DNA from: Haberlea rhodopensis
Lineage: Eukaryota > Streptophyta > Magnoliopsida > Lamiales > Gesneriaceae
Direction: 5' to 3'
Length of the DNA stretch: 64,000 bases
NCBI GenBank assembly: GCA_907163345.1
Contig: CAJQUN010000335.1
Location: forward strand, 310,001-374,000
Below are positions 1 to 10,392 of the stretch, piece after piece. How positions within the stretch are numbered: the stretch's first letter is position 1; each line of letters starts with the position of its first letter. The notes beneath the pieces are model-generated. The model was not told the origin of the DNA. It made no database searches and was given only the letters and a program-made list of their open reading frames with translations. A program made the position numbers and the translations under genes.

Positions 1-951
1 CCTGTTCCTTGATGAGTGTTGCTTTAACAGGCTCTTTAACCAGTTCGTAAGGGTCATATACTGTGCTAGATCTTACAAAGTTCATTGATTGAACCTTGCC
101 TTTTGTTAGACACAGTTGAGGTTCATTACCAGATGAACTACTGTCATTGCTATTATAGCCTATGCCTATTAAATCACCAGCAAGCCTTATAGACTCAAGC
201 ATTTCATCCTTTCTGGTAGTCGACGCATTCCAAGTGCTAACCAGTTTGCTAAGTTTCTGGTAAGCATTCTTGGCTTCATCTCTTTCCTTCACTAGGAGAC
301 TGGCTGTTTCCCTTAGGCAGTTCAACTCCCTTGATTGTTCACAATCAAGCTTGTTTTCATGCATTTCAGTTTGGGTTGTATGCTCAGTCTTATAGCTTTC
401 AAAAGATTCATATAGCGTCCGATACTCATTTATCATGTCCTGCAATGCATTGGTGAGTTCACTATGTGTAAATTCAGATAGGTTTGATTCATGTACCTCA
501 TTTTCATTATTTGCCATTAAGCAGTGGACTTCCTCGTCTTCACTCTCGTTGGATGAGCTAGTTAACTCTTCTGATTCTGATTCAGAATCAGCCCATTTGC
601 TCTTACTTTCTTCTGCCATCAAGACCTTTTGATCTCTGTCCTTTTTGGATGATCTTCTGGTTTCTTTGGATTTTCTGTAGTCCCTGGATCCTCTTTTGTG
701 ATCATCCTTCTTGGGTTTAGGACAGTCTGCAATGAAGTGCCCTGGTGTGAGGCAGCTGAAGCATACTCGCTCTTCCTCTTCTGAATTTCCTTTGGAACTC
801 TGCCTCCGAGGATATGTTTGATAAGATCTCTGATTCTTCTTCATGAATTTCCCAAATTTCTTTACAAACATTGCCATAGCATCATTACACATCTTTTCTG
901 GAGTCATTTCTGTAGGAGTAGGCAGAGACTCCGATGCAGTGAGAGCTTTTG
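1..951 (-). pseudogene. Sirevirus S0 gag, C-terminal half (Ty1/copia)
   Basis: On the minus strand this reads as the second half of a copia gag. It has one zinc knuckle of CX2CX4HX4C type, visible as CFSCLTPGHFIADCPKPKK near 715-765. Next comes an acidic serine-rich stretch (near 520-620), then a coiled-coil-like glutamate/lysine region, then a tail rich in Asn/Ser ending with MNFVRSSTVYDPYE. The same tail type (MNFVKFKTTYDPNE) occurs in S1 near 56900, so both belong to one sirevirus family. Gag packages the element's RNA and forms the particle. The reading frame runs off the left edge of the window, where pol should follow. It is separated from its N-terminal half by the solo LTR at 952-3804; the sense of the gag is kept on both sides of the insertion. 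Confident for copia gag; the sirevirus label rests on family likeness. Confidence 0.85.
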
Positions 952-1871
952 TGTAAGGACCCCATGCCCTTAACCCTTAATTAGTGTATTAACCACTATG
1001 TGTGGCACATGCTTTCAATAAAAAGTCAATCGGGAAGCTCAGATGATACTTTACCATTGAATGGTAACTACAAAATTTCTTTAATACTCAATGTTATAAG
1101 GTCATCATCCTAACAGCATATAGACTAATCGAGTTCGCCCAATACCATCCCCATTACATCACTTTTGCATTGTGGGTTTTTATAGAGTCTCCCCATAAAT
1201 TGAGCTATCCCAAAAATAAAAGCACATCACATAATATAATTCCCGGCCAGGGAATACACAATACTCAACAGAATACTGAACACAAAGTAAATTCCCAGCC
1301 AGGGAAGACACCACACATAAGACGACAAAAGTGGGTTTCAACCCCCACATAACACACTAACGACTCTCATATCATTAGCAATTCTACCACAATTGCATGC
1401 AACATAGAATGAAAGAGAGAAAGGCTCATGCCTTTACATACAACCCATATACAAGTATAATCGTGCTCACATGCGAGCATCATGAATATGTATATAACCC
1501 TCATGCGCGTATGAGTACTTTATACGATACCGTGCTTCATCAAGCCCTGGTACCACGATCCTGGAAGTACATCCAATCAACAGCTCGAGCTCATCTCCAA
1601 AGCCATCGATGTACCTGTTCACCTGCCCCAACAGAGACAGCCCCCAACGGGGTGAGCATACCAATTCCACAATTTCATAATCATAATGACATAATACATA
1701 ATTTACGAAAATGTAAATATTGTGGAACATATGTGATACTTCCTGGATGGTATCATCCTCATCATAGCGTACCCCTGTATAACCCTGTTCTCAAAATAGA
1801 TAAATCATCAAATCTTGAATATGCAGTTAATCATCATATTGGTTAACCCTAGCCAGTCTCAAATCAGTAAC

Positions 1872-2146
1872 CTTTCATAACATCTTACTTTATTTGGCAA
1901 TGATTGGTAACATTTCATAACATCATTTCATAACATCGTTTCATAACATCTTTTCATAACATCGTTTCATAACATCTTTTCATAACATCGTTCATAACAT
2001 CTTTTCATAACATCATTTCATAACATCGTTTCATAACATCTTTTCATAACATCTTTTCATAACATCTTACTTAATTTAGCAATAATTAGCAACATTTCAT
2101 AACATCATTTCATAACATCGTTTCATAACATCTTTTCATAACATCT
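1872..2146. repeat. 13-bp minisatellite in the solo LTR
   Basis: Tandem copies of (A/G/C)TTTCATAACATC, 13 bp, are interrupted twice by a stretch like TTACTTAATTTAGCAATAAT. The array is absent at the matching place of the sister LTRs at 13450 and 57184, so it expanded within this LTR lineage. Confidence 0.9.
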
Positions 2147-3468
2147 TACTTAATCTAGCAATGATCATAGTTCTAGATATCATATTGAGATTTCCTTAAC
2201 TTCCGATACTGGTTAATCACTTCTCTGATTAACTACGTCTCTGTTCCTATTATTACCCATAGGGAATAAAATACAGATATCCTAGATATCTAATCAAATA
2301 CCACATTCTCATTTCTTACTTCAAGGTAACGTCATACTATGGGTGTTTGCTCCGTAGCAACCACACCTCATCATTGGTTCGCTTCATAGCGGCACTGAGC
2401 ATTCCACCATGTGAAACAACATATCGTAACCAAGTCCCGATACCATCATAGTAAAACATATCATATATCTTAAATCATGCATCATACTTGTAAAACATCA
2501 TTTAAATTATGCTCGTACGTTAAACGTACCTTAAATCCTCGAAGTCCGAGCCAAACCTTGCTCGAGTTCCATGCCCCGAGGAACGATGTGCTAAAACGAT
2601 AAATAATCACAATTATTTACGAACATGTAACCCATGCTCAAGCACCTTCATAACCCTCAAAATATTGTCAACACACGACAATAAATCATTTAAAAGACCC
2701 GGGGCAGGGTACATGCAGGGAGGGAAGACGAATGCGACATATCGAAAAATTGCTCAAGAACATCTTCAATAGTTCGAACCCTAGCATCACCATTCGAACC
2801 CAACCAAGCGTCATAAATCATCTAAAACATGTAATGAACGATCCCTAACATGAATCATCAACCCATATCCAAAACCCCCAAATTCGAAATCAAACCCTTA
2901 CCAAATTAGGGCAAATTCGAACCATAACATCTTAATTCGATCCCAATAAGCATCATAATTCATTTAAACATGAATAAATCGAATAATAACAAGAATCATC
3001 ATCCTCATGCTAAAAATATCCCAAAATCGAACATAAACCCCCCCACACATCATGAAATTCGAACCAACAACCTCAAATTCGAACACCATCCTTAAATTCG
3101 AACACAATAATTCACAATAGGTAGGGAAAATACATCATAAGCATGGAAAAGGGGTAAGGAACGTTACCCAACGAAATCGGAAGCAAAATCGGACGAAATC
3201 CGATGAACCCTAACTTTTGGGGATCGACGCTCTTTCTCAAAATTCGACCTCAAATCGCGATGAAACTTTCAATTGCCGGAGGGGAAATGAGCGCCTGGAC
3301 GAGACGAAGCCGTGGGTAGGTCGGACGCGCCGATCGGCGGCGGGACGGCGGCGGCCGAAGCGCTTTTGCGCGCGGGCAGGGGCTGGCAGCGGGAGAGGGT
3401 CGCGGGAGAGGAGAGAGGAAATGAAGGGGTTGAAATGAAATTTTCTTTAAAATTTTGGGTTCAATTGG

Positions 3469-3477
3469 TATTTATAG
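3469..3477 (-). promoter_or_regulatory. TATA box of the Tekay-type solo LTR
   Basis: CTATAAATA on the minus strand is followed downstream by a pyrimidine-rich then very GC-rich leader (3290-3430). The position fits the U3/R boundary of this LTR. It lies just after the GATGTATTTG block that is shared with T0 and N1. Confidence 0.6.
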
Positions 3478-3804
3478 CAAAAATACCCCGAAAAATTAAT
3501 AACCCCACAAATACATCGTGATTCCTTAAAAATCATCTGTTTTCAAAAACTCTCTCTCTAACTCCAAAACCCTCTACCGGTGCTCACATAGCACCCGAGA
3601 TCCCGAGACACATCAAAAACCCAACTCTTAGGTTTTTCACCGTAATGTGAATACAATCTCAACCTCTGGATCCAACGATCCCAACTACCCAATTAAACGA
3701 GCCCAGAAGGCCCAATACCTCGATTAAACCCACATTGTCACGTAAAACCACTTTAGGGATTATTAACACTACGGGATTAGCATATATAATCCCTGGTCAT
3801 CACA

Positions 3805-4490
3805 TTTTGTTGGTTGACTGGTACTTGGTTCATCTTCAACCCGAATGCCTAATTCGAATTCATAGGCTTTTAAATCAGCAAACAGATCATGTAGATCTAT
3901 TTTGTTGATGTCCTTCGATTCTCTCATAGCAATGGTCTTGACATCCCATTCTCTTGGTAGACCTCTCATTACTTTGAGAGTGACTTCTCTGTTGGGTAAC
4001 TCCTTACCCAGACTGTTTAGTTCATTGATTATTCCAGTCACTCTTTCATCGTACTCGTTGAGAGTTTCTCCATTTATCATTTTGATATGCTCAAACTTCT
4101 GTAAAGCTACAGTAAGCTTGTTTTCTTTGGTTTGATCATTTCCTTCACAAAGTTGAGCAATCTTCTCCCAGATTTCTTTGGCTGTAGGGCACATCTTTAT
4201 TTTGTTGAACATATTTTTGTCCAAAGTTTTGAACAGAATGTCCTTAGCAACGTTGTCTAGATTTGCCTTTTTTTCTCTTCATTTGACCATTGAGATCTTT
4301 CCTTTTCTACCATTTGTGGATCACCACTTGTGATAGAAGCAGCCGTATTTATTTTCATGATCTTCAAAGGTCCTTCAGTGATTACATACCACATATCATC
4401 ATCTTGAGCACTTAGATGTGCTTGCATACGGATCCTCCAGTCATCATATTCGTCTTTCTTGAACATTGGAATCTTGCTGAATGAGGCCAT
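3805..4490 (-). pseudogene. Sirevirus S0 gag, N-terminal half, frameshifted
   Basis: The start is ATG at 4488-4490, 45 bp downstream of the primer-binding site, and opens with MASFSKIPMFKKDEYDDWRI, a copia gag N-terminus. The frame breaks at a run of seven A on the minus strand (4268-4274) and resumes as the UBN2-type gag core: NVAKDILFKTLDKNMFNKIK, then motifs AKEIWEKIAQLCEG, LNEYDERVTGIINELNSLG and VMRGLPREWDVKTIAM. The core ends at 3805, where the solo LTR interrupts it; the C-terminal half is at 1-951. The break at a homopolymer could be replication slippage or an assembly error. Family assignment is firm; function is that of a structural particle protein. Confidence 0.88.
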
Positions 4491-4534
4491 CAGTTTTTGG
4501 TAAATGGTAATTTCTCAAGATTGAGAAGACCTAA

Positions 4535-4546
4535 GCTCTGATACCA
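4535..4546 (-). other. Primer-binding site of S0 (initiator tRNA-Met)
   Basis: On the minus strand this is TGGTATCAGAGC, complementary to the 3' end of plant initiator tRNA-Met. It starts two bases inside the 5' LTR edge, where reverse transcription begins. Confidence 0.92.
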
Positions 4547-5150
4547 CTTGTTAGGATCGGGGTAGTGTTTAGAAGGGGGGGTTGAATAAACACTAGATAC
4601 AATTTCGATTTCTTTTTCTGGTTAACTGTAAACTGTTAAGTATTACAGTTGCTTCTCAATATCAGGCAAGTCAGTAGACACTTGTTATAGTGCGGAAGAC
4701 GTCTACAAAACTTGTGAGGAATAAAACTGAAGTAATAAAGCAATAAACAGATAACACGAGAGTTGTTTATGGAAGTTCGAAGCACAACGCTTCTACGTCT
4801 CCCCTTCTTCCTTTGCAGGAAGGATTCACTAGAAGACTTGGTTTACACTTTTACAGTATACAACCTTCTTAGGCACTAACACACTTGGCCTAAACTCCTA
4901 GCAATCACACTCTTCTTAACTTTTGATTACAATGAATTCTATGACACTCTTTTACAGAATACACTTTCTAGCTTTGAGAGTTTTTGAGCAGCAGACTTCA
5001 ATTGAAGATAATCTGTCACAGATTCAGTTTTGCTGTTTGTCTGCTCTTCGCTGAACGTTTGGAATATCAGTCGTATGACTTTTGTGTTTGCTTTGAAGTA
5101 TATCTCTTAGTTGAAAATCGCTCAGCACCTCTTCATTCTCTGCTTGGATG

Positions 5151-5160
5151 TATTTATAGG
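5151..5160 (-). promoter_or_regulatory. TATA box of S0 LTR
   Basis: CCTATAAATA on the minus strand, in the second half of the LTR, is the likely U3 promoter. About 350 bp further on (near 4770-4800) lies the copia LTR phrase GTTGTTTATGGAAGTTCG on the plus strand, also found in D near 23075. Confidence 0.6.
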
Positions 5161-5499
5161 TTTGGATGTCCAACGGTAGCCTTTCTGAATATGGAAGAGA
5201 TTAGCTTTCCAATTTCATATTGTCTTCTTTCCTATTTTGTAAAGCAACGGCTCTTTTCACTCTGACGGTAATGGTGGCGGAGATATAGCAGGGTGCGCCG
5301 CTCTGTTGTACCTTTGTCAGAGAATGTTGTACTGATTTTGTCTCGTTGCTTAGTGCTCTAACTGGAAGCTCAGACTTCTGCTGGTTCTCTTTGTTCAACT
5401 GGTCGTTCATCCTCTTATGACCAGTTGGTGTCCTTGTACAGTGAGAGACTATTCAGTTGATAGTTGTCCAGTAGATGTCCATCCAGTTTAAGTTTATCC

Positions 5500-5790
5500 G
5501 GTTGATAGCTTGCACTGTTGATGTCTTCATCCGGTTGATGTCTATCTTGTTGATGTCTTATCCGGTTGATGTCCATCCATTTGGTAACTTCTTCCGGTTG
5601 ATATCCATCCAGTTGATGTCTTATCCAGTTGATGACTTATCCAGTTGATGACTTCATCCGGTTGATGTCCATCCAGTTGATGACTTATCCAGTTGATGAC
5701 TTCATCCGGTTGATGTCCATACAGTTGATGACTTATCCAGTTGATGACTTCATCCGGTTGATGTCCATCCAGTTGATAGGTATCCAGTTT
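5500..5790. repeat. 16-bp units arranged as 48-bp higher-order repeats in S0 U3
   Basis: Units of the type ATCC(A/G)GTTGATG(A/T)C(T/C) repeat. Between about 5627 and 5776 three successive units form a 48-bp super-repeat present about three times. Because 48 is a multiple of three, an artefactual ORF (5629-5832) with a 16-residue repeat appears on the plus strand, which is antisense to the element. The array sits upstream of the TATA box, so a tandem enhancer is plausible but unproven. Confidence 0.85.
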
Positions 5791-5911
5791 ATGTCTTCAC
5801 CCGGTAGGAGTCTTTTTCCAGTTGGTCTTTAATATCCGGTAGGACTTCATCCAGTTTGTCTTTAATATCCGGTTTGTAATTACCAAAACTTTAGAAATCG
5901 TTTTCCCAACA

Positions 5912-7358
5912 TCCACGATTTGGTATATTTTGATGGATAAATAGATACATATGCTATCTAATCGTATATTTGTGTAAATGTAGGAAAAGGTGAAGAAATC
6001 AAGCTAAAATGATGAAAGAAGCAATAAAGCTGAAGAAAAGAGAAAAAAACCAGAATCCAAGACACATGTTGCTCCTTTCTCCTCAAATATCTATATGTTC
6101 GAGCCAAGTTTTGGAAATGTGGTCCATATAAAAGTTGTAGAACTTTGAGTTATCTTCGCGTGGACAGCTGACTCGTCGAATTCGGAGTTTGTATGTGAAA
6201 GTTATGGCCAAAATACGAAACTAGCCATAAAAATCGATGACAGGCGTAATTACGCCAATGCTACAGCATGTGTAGGCGTAACTACGCCATTCTACGCGTA
6301 TTTACGCCAGAAGAGTTTTGGAAAGTGTAAAAACTTGATTTCTTTCCTTCCCACATGGATTCTAACCTACTCCATCAGCCTCCCTATACATATATCCCTC
6401 GAAATTCAGACCTTTTAAACATCTAGATAGTTAGGGTAGAGTAGTTTATGATAGTTTTACAATTTTTCTTTCAATTTTGTTGAAGACGGCTACGAAGATC
6501 GAAGCGAAGGCGGGATTGACACCTCGACGAGCGGAGATCGGATTAGTTTTCTTTCTCTTGTTTTTATTTATAGTTTTGTTTTAATTATGTGTAGCTAGTT
6601 TTAATTCTAGGTTGAGGAAGACAAATCTTTGGATTTTATTTATCTTGGGGAGATTCTTACGCTTTAATTATCAATTTTATTGAGTATCAAGAGTTTTTCT
6701 GATTTTATTGATATGATTGTTGTGTTTGTTTATTGGATTGACAACCTAGTAACTTGCATGAAATCTAACGCTAAATTAGATATCAAATACGGAATCGTTT
6801 GATCCCTCTAATTTACGAAGCAACTAAGATTGATAATTGCCTGCTGTTGGTGTTATTAAATTCTTAGGAAAAACGATTGGATGATTAATTCTAACGGCTG
6901 TAGTTTTTATTGATTAGATTCATCAAACTTACTAGTTTTGAAACTATCATTGATTTAATCTTAACGGCTGTAGTTTTGGTTAAAGATTTGATAAGAGTTG
7001 AATTGAATGCTGTTTTCTATTTGACTACAATTAAGGTAAGGGAGGAATTAAATTTCCAATTGATGAATATTCAAGTAAAATTGAGTTTTTTTGTGAATCG
7101 ATGAAATAGATGATAATTCCAAGGAAGAGTCGACCGATACCAAGAATCGCTTTCATTAGTTAATCTTTGTTTTTAATTTTAATTAGTATAATTCAACCTC
7201 GCAACCCCATCATTTATTATTCTTTTGTTTTGATTTTCATTAACACAAAGATTCGCACCTCCTCGTGGGATCGATCCCTACTCACGCTACTACATTATTA
7301 TTATCAATCTTGAGGATTGAGTGGGGTTAATTTGGGCGTACACGATAAGCGCACACCA
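5912..7358 (+). mobile_element. A1 5' LTR (Athila/Tat-type), first ~44 bp missing
   Basis: This continues an LTR whose start (TGATGTGACTAGAAATAG...) is seen intact at 10393, 46984 and 51524; here the first part lies left of the S0 insertion. It ends GCACACCA at 7358, followed by the PBS. It contains a shared AAAAGTTGTAG module (6101-6232) and a GGCGTAATTACGCC palindrome island (6242-6309). ORFs such as 6910-7104 recur in the 3' LTR only because the LTRs are repeats; they are not gene-like. Confidence 0.9.
6242..6309. repeat. GGCGTAATTACGCC palindrome island, A1 5' LTR
   Basis: Three consecutive near-perfect palindromes: GGCGTAATTACGCC, GGCGTAACTACGCC, and a CGCGTATTTACGCC variant. Compared with the A1 3' LTR (10762-10850), one 21-bp unit is missing here. 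Confidence 0.9.
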
Positions 7359-7363
7359 AATTT

Positions 7364-7380
7364 TGGCACCGCTGTCGGGG
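7364..7380 (+). other. Primer-binding site of A1 (tRNA-Asp type, decayed)
   Basis: TGGCACCGCTGTCGGGG differs by three transitions from the A2 site TGGCGCCGTTGCCGGGG, which I recognise as the tRNA-Asp complement used by Athila/Tat elements. Confidence 0.8.
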
Positions 7381-7499
7381 AGGCGTTGTATATTTTTGTG
7401 TTAATATTTTCTGTTTTGTTTCTTTCTCTTTCTTCCCCCACACCGCTACTCTTGTTTGTTCGTGCTTACATGTTGATTTCTTAAAAATCGGATCTTATC

Positions 7500-8964
7500 A
7501 TGGAGGACTATAGGCGACTAGACGAATTTGAGTATCTTGTGCCCCAACTTGGCGTAGGGAGTGGACAAAGTGCATACAACTCAAGTTGGAGTGATCATCC
7601 CAATCTCAACTATGACAATCAATGGATGAGCCCACCTCCACCTTACATGCAGTCCTATCTACCGCCATACATACCACAATATTCGCCATGGCCGCAACAA
7701 CCTCAATACCATACCCCTGGTGAGTCTTTAGAGAATCTTATTTTAACACTTAATGACAATACTTTGCAATTTCAACAGGAATTCAGGGCTAGCACTCAGA
7801 ATTTGGGTAACCAAATCGAGCAACTTATTAAATCAGCCGATCAGATAGAAGCACAACCCACCGACTTTATACCCTCCCGGACGATGGAGGCACCACGAGA
7901 GAACATGGTTGCAATCGCCTCAAGGAGTGATGAAGAGGTAGGAACCCCGGGGGAGGTGGTACTAATGCCACCCAAGCTAGAAGAGGAGACACATGTGCCA
8001 CTAGGAAGAGGAGCTTGCACATCATGCATCTCCACAAGGTATGTCTCCAACAACCCCCTACGTTGAATATGATCATGAACCCTTTGAAGATAAAAAGGAA
8101 CCGAAGGTCGAATACTGTGATGAAATGGATTTTGACGATTTTTTCTCTGACGATGAGGAGAAGGAAACCCCTACAAAATGCACGGATCCTGGTATGTTCA
8201 CTGTCCCATGCATGATTGGAAATAATAGAATTGATAAGGTCATGCTAGACTTAGGAGCAGCAATAAATGTTATGCATTATTCAATCTACACCTCTTTAGA
8301 CCTAGGACCTCTTAAAAAATCTGAAATTGTTATTCAATTAGCAAATAGGTCTACTGTGCATCCTAGGGGAATACTTGAGGACGTTCTAGTGAAAGTCGAT
8401 AAATTGGTCTTTCCTGCTGACTTCTACGTACTTGACATGGAAAATGATAATAAAAGCAGCCCTATTCTGTTAGGGAGACCATTTTTGAAAACTTCCAAGT
8501 GCATAATAGATGTAAGTGGTGGTGCTTTTACTATGGAGTTTAATGGTGAGGTAGCTAAGTTCAATACTCATGATCCCGTTCATCCTACTACTGATTATAC
8601 TATTGGCATCACACATCACGTATCACTAGAAAAATCACATACTGTCACAGAGCATGAACATGGGGTAACTACTGATCGACATGTTGACGAAGGAGGTATG
8701 GGAGAAATTTTGACTGATACTTCATGTATTACTACTGCTTTACCAAATTCTCCTTTTAAAAATCTCAATTTTGAATTGTAGGTACCTGATGTTGAGCTGA
8801 AACTTCCTCCTGAACCTTACGATACATCAATAGAAAACGAGGGGATGCGAAAAGGGTTGAGGACCTCCAAGAAGTATAAGGCGAATAGGCATCGCCTTCG
8901 AGCTGTCAGAAGGATACTGAGGTGGGAAAATGTGGCATTGGACACCAAACATGACCCACCATGA
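7500..8964 (+). pseudogene. A1 gag-linker/protease ORF, broken copy
   Basis: This starts MEDYRRLDEF at 7500. The first part is a Pro/Tyr-rich linker (SSWSDHPNLNYDNQWMSPPP), then a helical stretch (ENLILTLNDNTLQFQQEFRA), then PRENMVAIASRSDEE. These correspond to the segment between gag and protease of Athila elements. An aspartic-protease domain follows (near 8180-8580), with DLGA as the active-site triad context (MLDLGAAINVM) and the closing ILLGRPFL motif. Lesions versus A2: a net 2-bp loss near 8005-8015 shifts the frame, and CAG has become TAG at 8779-8781, where A2 continues to a stop matching 8964. The N-terminal gag domain, zinc knuckle, RT, RNase H and integrase are all absent, so the element depended on helpers. 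Confidence 0.85.
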
Positions 8965-10392
8965 GCACGAGCATTGGAGTCGGGCCACCGACGTTAAACA
9001 GAGGCGCTGCTTGGGACGCAACCCAAGGGGAGTTAGTTTCCCTTTCTTTTTATTTTTTATTGCTTTATTAGTTAGACTTTTCTCGTTTCTTGTATTTTTG
9101 CCTTACATTGGGGACAATGTAAGATTTAAGTATGGGGGATGGATTAGTGGTGTGTTATTGCTTTTCTATTACAAAAATACAAAAAATCGAGAAATTTGAA
9201 AATTTTGAGCTCATAGTCAATAATGAATGCATGCTTAGAATCACTAGCCCATGATGAAACCTAATTGATATCATGCATACTTTTGAACATAGGTGAATTG
9301 TTAACCTTGGAACCCTTTGAACTCTAATGCAAATTTTTCTTTAACATAGTAGTTGAATATTTTGAGCACTAATCCGTCATTACTTGTGAAGTGTGCATAG
9401 CTTAGTGAAGATTGTGTGAACTTTGTGATAGTCTTAAGAAGTCTCTAGTACATGCTAAAACTTAACTACATGCTCTTTGAGGCGCATGTCTAGACTACTT
9501 GCAAACATGAAAGTGATATAAGCAATATTTGATGCGTTTGAGCCTTTCAAGCCTACCACGTAAAGAAAATCAATCACTAATACCCTTTTTGAGCCTTAAT
9601 GCAAAAGAATGGTTGTATGCTAAGCATACAAACAACCCCCATTTGACATTCTTTGATTAGCTTATCATCATTCCCTAATAAGCCTAAATATGAATTCTAA
9701 CCATACCTTTGAAGGGAGTATGATGTGTTTCATTCACACGCACTTATGTTATCAATGATTCAAATGTTTTGTGAGCTTTATTGTCAAAAGAATGGAATGC
9801 ATGAAAGAAAAGGGATGCCTTGAGAAATTTGATTAAAATATGACTCCAAGGGGAGCTAAGGCACAAAAGAAGAAAAGTGTTGAAATAAACCTTGTGAAAA
9901 AGAACAAAGTTGAAAAATTCATGCAAGAAGAGAAGCTTTTAGTGTGCATATCATCATACTCTCTTGTTTGATATATCTTTTTCCTTTCTTTCATAAGCCA
10001 ATACCTAGGCCAAGCTACAAGCTAATAAAGACCTACTTGATTAGTGTTTGAAAAGTGGCTAAGATAGTGGAGAAGGGTGTGCAAGTGAGCTTATACTTGT
10101 GTTAGTGTATGACTTGAACTATTGTGGATTTGCATTGGATCTATAATTGCATATGACACTTGTTTATGACCACACACACACATTCGCTACTTTGTTGAGT
10201 ATGAAATGTTTAGGGTTGAACGTGTTCCACTGTTAACTTTTCACCGCCTTTCATTACTATGTATGTTTATAATTGTTGAGGCGTTAAAGTGGGGATAAGT
10301 CAATTTGTTATGAATCTATGAGCCAAGCAAAAATTTTCATTAGTTTTATCTGATTTACTCGAGGTCGAGTAAAGTTTAAGTATGGGGGTATT
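8965..10392 (+). mobile_element. A1 3' non-coding internal region with two hairpin/PPT modules
   Basis: No ORF of merit is present. It opens with the hairpin CTTGGG-ACGCAA-CCCAAG (9010-9027). The first module is the hairpin TTACATTG-GGGA-CAATGTAA (9103-9122) followed by TTAAGTATGGGGG (9126-9138). The second is the stem TTTACTCGA/TCGAGTAAA (10354-10373) followed by TTTAAGTATGGGGG (10375-10388), which abuts the 3' LTR and is the functional polypurine tract. The roughly 1.2 kb between the modules is AT-rich and parallels A2 50270-51484. Confidence 0.8.

Larger units (their letters stand above)
952..3804 (-). mobile_element. Solo LTR, Tekay-type Ty3 element, nested in S0 gag
   Basis: The 2853-bp segment reads TGTGATGACC...GGTCCTTACA on the minus strand and is flanked by the 5-bp duplication TTTTG at 947-951 and 3805-3809. 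There is no second LTR and no internal region, so it is a solo LTR left by LTR-LTR recombination. Its body aligns by eye with the LTRs at 13450-14865 and 57184-59350: the blocks around ggatccagaggttgagattg, the GAAAACAGATGAT block and the segment near 1530-1670 recur in all three. It contains a minisatellite (1872-2146), a CCGCT/AGCGA mini-hairpin near 2380-2400, and a TATA box followed by a GC-rich leader near 3290-3430. Small ORFs such as those at 1397-1846 and 3217-3438 are not conserved in the sister LTRs and are not called genes. Confidence 0.93.
4549..5911 (-). mobile_element. 5' LTR of sirevirus S0
   Basis: The 1363-bp LTR reads TGTTGGGAAAACG...CCGATCCTAACA on the minus strand (TG...CA) and abuts the PBS. 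It was inserted into the A1 5' LTR: base 5912 onward continues the A1 LTR about 44 bp from that LTR's start. The second target-site copy lies left of the window. It contains a TATA box (5151-5160) and a 16/48-bp tandem array (5500-5790). The minus-strand start TGTTGGGAAAAC matches TATTGGGAAAAC at 14889, linking S0 to S1. Confidence 0.9.

Noticed and set aside
1397..1846. 149-aa ORF on the plus strand
   Set aside because: Lies antisense inside a solo LTR; the sister LTRs at 13450 and 57184 do not keep the frame, and no domain is recognised.
3217..3521. GC-rich Arg/Gly ORFs that could be a host exon
   Set aside because: They lie in the GC-rich leader of the solo LTR, on the antisense strand, and no such frame exists in T0 or N1.
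5629..5832. ORF with a perfect 16-residue repeat
   Set aside because: By-product of the 48-bp DNA repeat; it lies antisense within the U3 region of the S0 LTR.
6910..7104. 64-aa ORF repeated at 11451-11645
   Set aside because: The repetition reflects the two LTRs of A1; the A2 LTRs do not keep it.
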